In this document: piece by piece, positions 1 to 4,352 of the stretch
Layout: each line of letters starts with the position of its first letter
Numbering within the stretch: the stretch's first letter is position 1
Assembly: GCA_029880425.1 (NCBI GenBank)
Contig: JAOUOK010000150.1
Coordinates: forward strand, 1-5,584
Direction of reading: 5' to 3'
DNA from: Gammaproteobacteria bacterium
GTDB lineage: Bacteria > Pseudomonadota > Gammaproteobacteria > UBA6429 > Thiohalophilaceae
DNA length: 5,584 nucleotides
Program-made: the position numbers and the translations under genes
Notes under the pieces: model-generated
What the model saw: only the letters and a program-made list of their open reading frames with translations
Told to the model about the DNA's origin: nothing
Databases searched by the model: none

Positions 1-54
1 ATAATATATTAAATTACAAAATCTCATAACAAAAACTAAAGAATAGAAAAGCAT

Positions 55-318
55 ATGCCTAGAGTAAAAGTTTATAGCACAGGTGTTTGTCCGATTTGTG
101 AAAAAACAAAAAGCCTGTTAACCAAGTGGAATATCCGCTATGAAGAAGCACGTATCGATCTTGATCGTGACTTATTAAAAGAAATGCTGGAAATTTCTAA
201 TCATGCACGTATGGTTCCGCAGATAGCCATTGATGGTAAATGGATTGGTGGTTTTACTGAACTTACCGAAATGCACATGGAAGATGAACTTGATCACCTG
301 ATGGAAGATCCCGAATAA
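55..318 (+). CDS. Small glutaredoxin-family protein (87 aa)
   Basis: This is a monodomain glutaredoxin, expected to work in the cytoplasm as a glutathione-dependent thiol-disulfide oxidoreductase. Seen: after the first beta strand (residues 4-8) comes the redox motif C12-P-I-C15. Further on are the cis-proline segment M53-V54-P55-Q56 and the G65-G66-F67 turn, which form the usual glutathione-binding features. The length fits Grx1/Grx3-type proteins (about 80-90 aa). The active site is CPIC rather than the classic CPYC, but both cysteines are present, so a dithiol mechanism is possible. The C-terminus is acidic. The start ATG is preceded only by an A-rich stretch with no good Shine-Dalgarno sequence. 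It is the first of three closely spaced + strand genes, 27 nt before ppnP. Its precise class (GrxC-like or other) is not certain. Confidence 0.88.
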   Translation: MPRVKVYSTGVCPICEKTKSLLTKWNIRYEEARIDLDRDLLKEMLEISNHARMVPQIAIDGKWIGGFTELTEMHMEDELDHLMEDPE

Positions 319-345
319 AAATCACAGAAATAAACAGGAAAAATC

Positions 346-627
346 ATGCTCGAAACAAACGAATACTTTGATGGTAAGGTCAAATCAATTGGCTTTCAGA
401 CTTCAACATTACCCGCCACGGTTGGTGTCATGGAAACGGGTGAATATGAATTTGCTACCTCGCAAAAAGAAACTATGACCGTTGTCTCCGGAGCCTTAAC
501 CGTGATGTTGCCAGGTACCGATGAATGGCAGACTTACAACCAGGGTGACAGTTTTATTGTTGCCGCAAATGAGAAATTCCAACTCAAGGTTGATGTAGCA
601 ACCGCTTATCTTTGTACTTACGGCTGA
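346..627 (+). CDS. ppnP: Pyrimidine/purine nucleoside phosphorylase PpnP (93 aa)
   Basis: PpnP (formerly YaiE, DUF1255) is a small cupin-fold enzyme that splits many purine and pyrimidine nucleosides with phosphate, giving the free base and ribose 1-phosphate, so it serves nucleoside salvage in the cytoplasm. Seen: the N-terminus ([13 protein letters not shown], residues 5-17), the middle ([16 protein letters not shown], residues 42-57) and the C-terminal YLCTYG closely follow the E. coli protein as I remember it, and the length is almost the same (93 versus 94 aa). The start is supported by an AGGAAAAA stretch at 336-343, just upstream of the ATG. It sits between the glutaredoxin gene and sixA with short gaps (27 and 11 nt), which suggests one transcript. 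No truncation is visible. Confidence 0.95.
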   Translation: MLETNEYFDGKVKSIGFQTSTLPATVGVMETGEYEFATSQKETMTVVSGALTVMLPGTDEWQTYNQGDSFIVAANEKFQLKVDVATAYLCTYG

Positions 628-638
628 AAGCAAAGCTG

Positions 639-1109
639 ATGAAACTTTATCTCATGCGCCACGGTGAAGCCCTTTCACCTGATAAAGATCCCGAACGGGG
701 TTTAAGCGATAACGGAAAACTACGAATTGAAAAACTTGCCCGGCAGCTGGATAAAAATGGGGTGAGTTTTTCACAGGTTTTCCATAGCACAAAGAAACGT
801 GCGCGTGAAACAGCAGAAATCATGACCTCAATTATTTCCCCTGATGCGACTACAGCTATTCATAGACACATTGCACCCAATGATGAACCTCATTCTGTTA
901 TTACTGAAATTAATGACTGGAATGAAGACACTCTGATCACAAGTCATCTCCCGTTTGTCCCAAACCTGATGACCGCCTTAACCGGTGAAGATGCTTTTTT
1001 ATCCAATATCAGTTTTGAAACCGGTACTATTATTTGCCTCGAACGAAATGAACACGCGACATGGGTACTCAGTTGGTCAATGTCACCCTCTTCACTTGGT
1101 GAAATTTAA
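639..1109 (+). CDS. sixA: Phosphohistidine phosphatase SixA (156 aa)
   Basis: SixA is a small histidine phosphatase of the RHG (phosphoglycerate mutase-like) superfamily. In E. coli it removes phosphate from histidine phosphocarriers, with the PTS-Ntr protein NPr and earlier the ArcB HPt domain described as targets. Seen: the nucleophile motif R7-H8-G9-E10 after the first strand, R20 in ERGLS, R54 in the STKKRARET block, and the second catalytic histidine H103 in TSHLP. These match the R7, H8, R21, R55 and H108 set of E. coli SixA. The ending WSMSPSSLG also matches the family. The reading frame is open from an ATG at 612, which would overlap ppnP and add nine residues. I choose the ATG at 639 because MKLYLMRHG is the normal family N-terminus. 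The upstream GAAAG is only a weak ribosome binding site, so coupling to ppnP (stop at 627) is plausible. Confidence 0.93.
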   Translation: MKLYLMRHGEALSPDKDPERGLSDNGKLRIEKLARQLDKNGVSFSQVFHSTKKRARETAEIMTSIISPDATTAIHRHIAPNDEPHSVITEINDWNEDTLITSHLPFVPNLMTALTGEDAFLSNISFETGTIICLERNEHATWVLSWSMSPSSLGEI

Positions 1110-1116
1110 TACCCAG

Positions 1117-1851
1117 TTATTCATTGTATGATGGTAAAAACATTCCTGTTGCCTGAACAGGTGTAGGATCATTACCCTCGCTCACCCACACGGCCAGGCC
1201 ATATTTTTTAGCCCCGTGATAATGTTTTTTCGGTAAAGGTATTTTCCAATTGCTATTGTTACTTTGCTTTGAACTAAAACCAACAACGACAAATTCGTGT
1301 TTTGCACTACGTCCAGAATTCTCACCACGTTCGATATAGGTTGATAAATCCATGCCTAGCAAAGCAACATTTAACTTTAATGCTGAAGCAATTTTCTTAA
1401 GTGATTTAAAATTTGCATTAATTAAACCATTTTCAATATTTAGCGAAAGATTTCCAACATCAATGTTTGACTCTTTTAATTCCCGTGAAAAAAATCCCGT
1501 GCGCCAGTTTTGGCCATTAACCATAAAAGCCGGTGTATAAACGGTAGAAACATGTTTTAGCTTTGCATAACGTGACTGACGCTGACCATATTTTTTTTCA
1601 GCGTACCGATCCTTCCAACCAATATAATCCCAGTAATCAACATGAAAAGCGACGGGGATCCAGGTTTTCCACAGTTCTGAATTATTTTTGTACATGTTTA
1701 GATATTCTTCGGCAGGTGGGCAACTACTGCACCCTTCTGATGTATACAGCTCAATCAAAGTATTCTTTTTACTTCCACTTTCAACATGCAAGTTGCCGGC
1801 AAAAGCTGATAGGCTTAAGATGAAGAAAAATACAACCGTGATTTTTCTCAT
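1117..1851 (-). CDS. Secreted DUF1223 thioredoxin-fold protein (244 aa)
   Basis: The product belongs to the DUF1223 family (Pfam PF06764), which has a thioredoxin-like fold and no settled function. Seen: a basic start (MRK), a hydrophobic stretch and an AFA-G site give a likely Sec signal peptide with cleavage near residue 18-19, so the mature protein should be periplasmic. The family signature follows: LIELYTSEGCSSCPPAE at residues 32-48, with a C41-x-x-C44 pair where thioredoxins carry their active site. VAFHVDYWDYIGWKD lies at 67-81, and Y105-T106-P107 is in the position of the cis-proline loop. The length is normal. The C-terminal half is a beta-rich region. A redox role is inferred from the CxxC only. 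The ATG has AAGG at 1863-1866 upstream. The gene is single, ends 7 nt from the sixA stop on the opposite strand, and has a perfect palindrome in its leader. Confidence 0.9.
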   Translation of the reverse strand: MRKITVVFFFILSLSAFAGNLHVESGSKKNTLIELYTSEGCSSCPPAEEYLNMYKNNSELWKTWIPVAFHVDYWDYIGWKDRYAEKKYGQRQSRYAKLKHVSTVYTPAFMVNGQNWRTGFFSRELKESNIDVGNLSLNIENGLINANFKSLKKIASALKLNVALLGMDLSTYIERGENSGRSAKHEFVVVGFSSKQSNNSNWKIPLPKKHYHGAKKYGLAVWVSEGNDPTPVQATGMFLPSYNE

Positions 1852-1868
1852 AAAAAATCTTACCTTGT

Positions 1869-1886
1869 TGTCTTAAATTTAAGACA
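1869..1886. promoter_or_regulatory. Perfect 18-bp palindrome, candidate operator
   Basis: TGTCTTAAATTTAAGACA is its own reverse complement over all 18 bases. It lies just upstream of the ribosome binding site of the DUF1223 gene, where a repressor would block transcription or early elongation. Related half-sites lie farther upstream: ATTGAGACA at 1931-1939 and ATTAAGACA at 1965-1973. I do not recognise the motif as the site of a known regulator. No regulator gene lies next to it. That it is an operator is inference from symmetry and position. Confidence 0.5.
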
Positions 1887-1902
1887 TGGATATTTTTATT
1901 TA

Positions 1903-1929
1903 ATTTTACCGGGCTGAATTACTTTACAA
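1903..1929 (-). promoter_or_regulatory. Weak candidate sigma-70 promoter for the DUF1223 gene
   Basis: On the - strand TTGTAA (1929-1924) is followed after 15 nt by TAAAAT (1908-1903). The -10 differs from consensus at one base, but the spacer is shorter than the preferred 16-18 nt. The gene must have its own promoter in this region because an intrinsic terminator closes off the upstream gene at 1973-2000. This pair is only the best match I could see by eye. If correct, the palindrome at 1869-1886 would lie just after the transcription start. Confidence 0.25.
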
Positions 1930-1972
1930 GATTGAGACAGGGGTAACAGTTACAAGTTCATAAAATTAAGAC

Positions 1973-2000
1973 AAAAAAACCAGGAGTACATTACTCCTGG
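1973..2000 (-). terminator. Intrinsic terminator of the YbaK-domain gene
   Basis: CCAGGAGTA (1980-1988) and TACTCCTGG (1992-2000) form a perfect 9-bp stem with a 3-nt loop. Read on the - strand, it is followed by seven T residues (1979-1973). It begins 17 nt after the stop codon of the deacylase gene at 2018, so it ends that transcript and insulates the DUF1223 gene downstream. Confidence 0.9.
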
Positions 2001-2017
2001 CGCTAACAAGATCCGAC

Positions 2018-2479
2018 TTAACAAATATTTTCATGTTGTGAATTTTTCATTAACCTACGGTACGCAGTCCCTTTAATGTGTACAAGCTCTTCGTGATCCC
2101 CTCCTTCAATGTATATATCTGAGCAATCATCAAATTTATGATCAACAACAGCCTCCATTGAATAAGGTTGCGCCACGGCAGGAATTGCACCTAATTCACA
2201 ATCAGTAAATAGCGATTCCAGTTCAGGTTCAGTTGCAATGCCAAAGTGACGTTTCAATGCGTGATTTACTTTGCGGGTTTTTACATGTTCCGTTGCGGGT
2301 ACAACAGCCATCATATAACCATTATCATCTTTAAGAATTACGGATTTTGCCAGGAGATTCCCGGGTATATGCGCGGAGTATGCCGAATTCATGCTGGAGT
2401 TAGTATGGGTATGATGAACTGTCTCGTAGGCAACACCATTTTCTGCCAGGTACTTTTGTAGTGATTGTGCGATTGCCAT
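2018..2479 (-). CDS. YbaK/EbsC-type aminoacyl-tRNA deacylase (153 aa)
   Basis: The protein is a free-standing YbaK/aaRS-associated domain (Pfam PF04073). Relatives hydrolyse mischarged tRNAs, such as Ala- or Cys-tRNA(Pro), in trans and so protect translation fidelity. Seen: HIPG (37-40) followed by LAKSVILK (43-50), where K45 takes the place of the conserved lysine of the substrate pocket. AVVPATEHV is at 58-66, and DCELGAIPAV at 93-102 is the glycine/proline motif. GGDHEELVHI at 126-135 is the usual final strand. It differs from E. coli YbaK in the GAIP segment and is nearer the broad uncharacterised branch, so I do not assign a tRNA substrate. The start is well supported: GGGAGGT at 2485-2491 is a strong Shine-Dalgarno 6 nt before the ATG. 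The gene is monocistronic, with its own terminator at 1973-2000. It diverges from the lipoprotein gene. Confidence 0.87.
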   Translation of the reverse strand: MAIAQSLQKYLAENGVAYETVHHTHTNSSMNSAYSAHIPGNLLAKSVILKDDNGYMMAVVPATEHVKTRKVNHALKRHFGIATEPELESLFTDCELGAIPAVAQPYSMEAVVDHKFDDCSDIYIEGGDHEELVHIKGTAYRRLMKNSQHENIC

Positions 2480-2489
2480 GATACACCTC

Positions 2490-2506
2490 CCTTAAAATAT
2501 TTAAGG
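2490..2506. repeat. Inverted repeat overlapping the deacylase ribosome binding site
   Basis: CCTTAAA (2490-2496) and TTTAAGG (2500-2506) are exact inverted arms around a 3-nt centre. The left end overlaps the Shine-Dalgarno bases of the deacylase gene. The core CTTAAA/TTTAAG is the same as in the palindrome at 1869-1886, but there the arms have no spacer. It could be a protein site or a weak RNA stem. In such AT-rich DNA, chance is a real alternative. Confidence 0.3.
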
Positions 2507-2541
2507 CAAGATTATGTGAGTATTTATCAGCTACTTGTAAA

Positions 2542-2569
2542 AGTATAGTCCGGGAAAACAGAGTTACAA
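2542..2569 (-). promoter_or_regulatory. Candidate sigma-70 promoter of the deacylase gene
   Basis: On the - strand TTGTAA (2569-2564) and TATACT (2547-2542) are separated by 16 nt. The -10 matches consensus at five of six positions and the -35 at four. Transcription would start near 2535, giving a leader of roughly 55 nt that includes the inverted repeat at 2490-2506. Confidence 0.45.
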
Positions 2570-2592
2570 ATAAAGTCAGACTGGAATATAAT
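2564..2592 (+). promoter_or_regulatory. Candidate sigma-70 promoter of the lipoprotein gene
   Basis: A perfect TATAAT lies at 2587-2592. Seventeen nt upstream is TTACAA (2564-2569), a weak -35 with three of six matches. The same six bases form the -35 of the divergent - strand promoter. Transcription would start near 2599, about 30 nt before the ATG. Confidence 0.45.
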
Positions 2593-2630
2593 ATAAAAAT
2601 TGAATAGCTAATTTTAGGGTTATAAATACA

Positions 2631-2900
2631 ATGAATAAAACAGTATTATTCTTTGCAACTTTATCACTGGCAGCTTGTTCATCAACTGGCGCCGATATAA
2701 AATTTTCTAATAAAAGCCCCCGGGGTATTACTATTTCAAATGTTTACAAAGAATCCCATTCCCGGGCCTATCAATCTGCAGAAAAACATTGCGCAAAATA
2801 CTCCAAGGTCCCGCGTAAATTAAAAATCACGCGGGAATCTGCAGAATATGCTACAGAACGTGTAACCCTAGTTTTTGAATGTATCCGGCCATCAAACTAA
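2631..2900 (+). CDS. Small predicted lipoprotein (89 aa)
   Basis: The product is a short lipoprotein of unknown role. Seen: a lipoprotein signal peptide with the lipobox L13-A14-A15-C16. The residues after C16 are serines, and the lack of aspartate at +2 predicts sorting to the outer membrane in a gammaproteobacterium. The mature part has about 73 residues and two further cysteines, C54 in EKHCAKY and C84 in VFEC. The pattern A..AEKHCAKYSK...FEC resembles many small proteobacterial lipoproteins with a helix carrying HC and a terminal strand ending in C, where a disulfide is likely. That similarity is from memory. The region is basic (PRKLKITRE at 61-69). AGGG at 2616-2619 is a weak ribosome binding site, 11 nt before the ATG. 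The stop codon overlaps the stop of the DHH gene on the other strand. Confidence 0.8.
   Translation: MNKTVLFFATLSLAACSSTGADIKFSNKSPRGITISNVYKESHSRAYQSAEKHCAKYSKVPRKLKITRESAEYATERVTLVFECIRPSN
2773..2846 (+). repeat. Two exact copies of AATCTGCAGAA inside the lipoprotein gene
   Basis: The 11-mer occurs at 2773-2783 and 2836-2846, 63 nt apart, which is exactly 21 codons. Both copies are read in the same frame and give Ser-Ala-Glu (residues 49-51 and 70-72). The inner TCTGCAGA is itself palindromic. The repeat may be a trace of internal duplication or simply chance. Confidence 0.4.
2809..2836. repeat. GC-rich inverted repeat inside the lipoprotein gene
   Basis: TCCCGCGT (2809-2816) and ACGCGGGA (2829-2836) are exact inverted arms around a 12-nt AT-rich loop. 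No T-run follows on either strand, so it is not a standard intrinsic terminator. It lies in the antisense path of readthrough from the DHH gene and could pause either transcript. Confidence 0.35.
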
Positions 2901-3856
2901 TCAATAAAAGCAGATAAAAATGTAGCCATGAATTGATCATATTCTGCTTCTGGCAAATGGTTAATTCCAGCCGCTGCTTTTCGACCACCACCTGAATGAA
3001 ATTGTCGACACAGTTCATCAGCACCGGTTTTATTGCTTAATGGTGCACGTACACTGACGACAAATCCCCCGTTTTCGTTCCTGGTTAACATTGCATGCGC
3101 CCTGTCCGGATTTTCCTGTGCCAGTTGATTAGCAAATACACCACTCACCCTCCTGGCCCATTTTTCATTTTCAAGTATTACGACGGCATGATGTGCAGTT
3201 TCATAGACCCGCTCTGAAGCTGCTGCATTGGCCATGTCTTCATGGTAACCATTAACCAACAGCTGGTATGCAGGTTCATAATTAATAAAATCAAAAGGAT
3301 TGGCATAAGGTTTAATCTTGTTATAGAGATCTTGCGGGGGGAAAATCAGGTCATCAATTGAAGCACCGTAACCGTTATAATTTAAACAGGTGCCGAGCAG
3401 TTTTAACTGTTCTAATTCTTCAGCTGAAAGGTCTAATGGTTTTGCGGCCTGTTCTGCTGCCACAAAAAGATTATCTCCAAAGGCACCGGTGACTGCCCAG
3501 GCAAGGTGCTTATTATTTAAATACTGGTTAACCAGTAAACTGGTACAGATATTTGCATCCATATTGATATAGGCCTCAAGGCGATCATCATCCGGAATCT
3601 CACCGGCAAAATGGTGATCAAAATAAACAACATTAGTCCCTTTATCAAGGAAGGCTAAAAGTGCTTCGCGATTCCGTTCAAGTGAAATATCAAGTACCGT
3701 GATGGTGTCATCACGAGCAGCCTCGACTTTTTTTAATAAGGTAATATCTCGCTTAACCCCGGTCACTAATGTGCTTACTAGGGGTTTGCATAACCGTAGC
3801 TGGTGTAATGCACATATTCCATCGGCATCACCATTAAAAACATCGATAAATTTCAT
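2897..3856 (-). CDS. DHH/DHHA1-family phosphoesterase (319 aa)
   Basis: This is a metal-dependent phosphoesterase of the DHH superfamily, which includes RecJ, NrnA-type oligoribonucleases and c-di-AMP phosphodiesterases. Seen in order: DVFNGDADGICA at residues 5-16 (motif I, D10 and D12), VLDIS at 54-58 (motif II, D56), YFDHH at 78-82 (the name-giving D80-H81-H82), and GAFGDN at 124-129 (motif IV, D128). The C-terminal glycine-rich DHHA1 motif is at 289-297, reading GGGRKAAAG. Arginine stands where many DHHA1 domains have histidine (GGGH), which may mark a subgroup with a different substrate. I cannot name the substrate. The length suits a two-domain NrnA-like enzyme. The N-terminus MKFIDVFNGDADG starts directly with motif I, which supports this ATG although no Shine-Dalgarno is visible. 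The gene is isolated, with no operon partner in the window. Confidence 0.87.
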   Translation of the reverse strand: MKFIDVFNGDADGICALHQLRLCKPLVSTLVTGVKRDITLLKKVEAARDDTITVLDISLERNREALLAFLDKGTNVVYFDHHFAGEIPDDDRLEAYINMDANICTSLLVNQYLNNKHLAWAVTGAFGDNLFVAAEQAAKPLDLSAEELEQLKLLGTCLNYNGYGASIDDLIFPPQDLYNKIKPYANPFDFINYEPAYQLLVNGYHEDMANAAASERVYETAHHAVVILENEKWARRVSGVFANQLAQENPDRAHAMLTRNENGGFVVSVRAPLSNKTGADELCRQFHSGGGRKAAAGINHLPEAEYDQFMATFLSAFID

Positions 3857-3918
3857 ATATTATTATTCACTTATTTTATACATCACTCATTCTAATCAGG
3901 ATATGAGGTTCTAAATTA

Positions 3919-3930
3919 GTCTTAGTCTTA
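3919..3930. repeat. Tandem GTCTTA repeat in the gap upstream of the DHH gene
   Basis: GTCTTA occurs twice in direct succession (3919-3924 and 3925-3930), followed by AAA. The second copy contains GTCTTAA, the half-site of the palindrome at 1869-1886. It lies about 63 nt upstream of the DHH start codon. The rest of the 3857-4036 gap is AT-rich, and I could not pick a convincing promoter for either flanking gene. Confidence 0.25.
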
Positions 3931-4036
3931 AAATACCAGAATTCACATTGAATATTAAATTCCGTTAAATCACATACTTTTTAAATATTTTTTACTATAT
4001 TTATTATTATTACTATTAATATTGGTGGGGGCTAGT

Positions 4037-4273
4037 ATGCGATCTACATTTAGTACTTCTCGAATATTTAATGATATGGATGGTTGGTATGTCATTATGC
4101 GTGCATCGGATGAGAAAAATCTACTCGGACCAAAGTATAAAGTTATTGGCGACCAGCATTTAATGGGACCATTTACTAACAAAAAGCAGGTTGAAGACTG
4201 GTTAGATAGATATTTAGCCGTACACTTTGAAAACAGGGCTCCAGAAATATCAACAATAAATATTCAGCACTAA
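4037..4273 (+). CDS. Uncharacterised small protein (78 aa)
   Basis: I cannot assign a function. Seen: a soluble protein with no signal peptide or membrane segment. R9-I10-F11, then W17-Y18, an arginine (R22) and later G44-P45-F46 precede a helical part (KKQVEDWLDRYLAVHF, 49-64). The order R-x-F, WY, R, GPF and helix recalls small gammaproteobacterial proteins of the DUF6316 kind. That link is from memory and tentative, and this protein has an extra stretch (residues 24-40) between R22 and GPF. A TTG at 4022 could start the frame five codons earlier. I prefer the ATG at 4037 because the G-rich GGTGGGGG (4024-4031) lies 5 nt before it as a ribosome binding site. Seven nt after the stop begins a strong bidirectional terminator, so the gene is a real transcription unit end. 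Confidence 0.7.
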   Translation: MRSTFSTSRIFNDMDGWYVIMRASDEKNLLGPKYKVIGDQHLMGPFTNKKQVEDWLDRYLAVHFENRAPEISTINIQH

Positions 4274-4280
4274 GATAAAC

Positions 4281-4314
4281 AAAAAAAGGCCGATGATTTC
4301 TCATCGGCCTTTTT
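4281..4314. terminator. Bidirectional intrinsic terminator
   Basis: GGCCGATGA (4288-4296) and TCATCGGCC (4301-4309) form a perfect 9-bp stem with the loop TTTC. Flanking A and T runs extend the pairing to 14 bp (4283-4296 with 4301-4314). On the + strand a T-run follows (4310-4314). On the - strand the seven A residues at 4281-4287 become a T-run. It serves both the 78-aa gene and the EF-G gene, which converge on it. Confidence 0.95.
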
Positions 4315-4328
4315 ATTTAAGTGCTACC

Positions 4329-4352
4329 AAAATAAGCGTAGTAGCTTATTTT
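4329..4352 (-). other. Hairpin spanning the EF-G stop codon
   Basis: AAAATAAGC (4329-4337) and GCTTATTTT (4344-4352) pair over 9 bp around the loop GTAGTA. CC at 4327-4328 and GG at 4355-4356 can extend the stem across a 2-nt bulge. The EF-G stop codon (4348-4346) lies inside the stem. It is AT-rich and has no following T-run, so it is not the main terminator, which is about 30 nt farther on. A role in mRNA stability is possible but unproven. Confidence 0.4.

Noticed and set aside
1..54. Promoter upstream of the glutaredoxin gene
   Set aside because: The stretch is AT-rich but has no -35/-10 pair with acceptable spacing that I could defend; the promoter may lie left of the window.
612..638. 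Upstream ATG at 612 as the start of sixA
   Set aside because: It would overlap the end of ppnP and add MYLRLKAKL, which the family lacks; the ATG at 639 gives the standard N-terminus before the RHG motif.
1091..1103. Small hairpin TTCAC-TTG-GTGAA at the end of sixA as a terminator
   Set aside because: The stem is only 5 bp, AT-rich and followed by ATTTAAT rather than a T-run. It lies within the coding sequence.
1352..1876. Open frames on the + strand opposite the DUF1223 gene
   Set aside because: They lie antisense to a well-supported gene, show no family motif and lack ribosome binding sites.
3990..4020. ATT-rich run before the 78-aa gene as a microsatellite or origin-like element
   Set aside because: The ATT units are few and imperfect, and there are no DnaA boxes or iterons; it is better explained as an AT-rich promoter region.
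3970..4182. A - strand open frame of 70 codons overlapping the 78-aa gene
   Set aside because: Its tail is low-complexity sequence from AT-rich DNA (Asn/Lys/Ser), and it lies antisense to a gene with a better ribosome binding site and a terminator.
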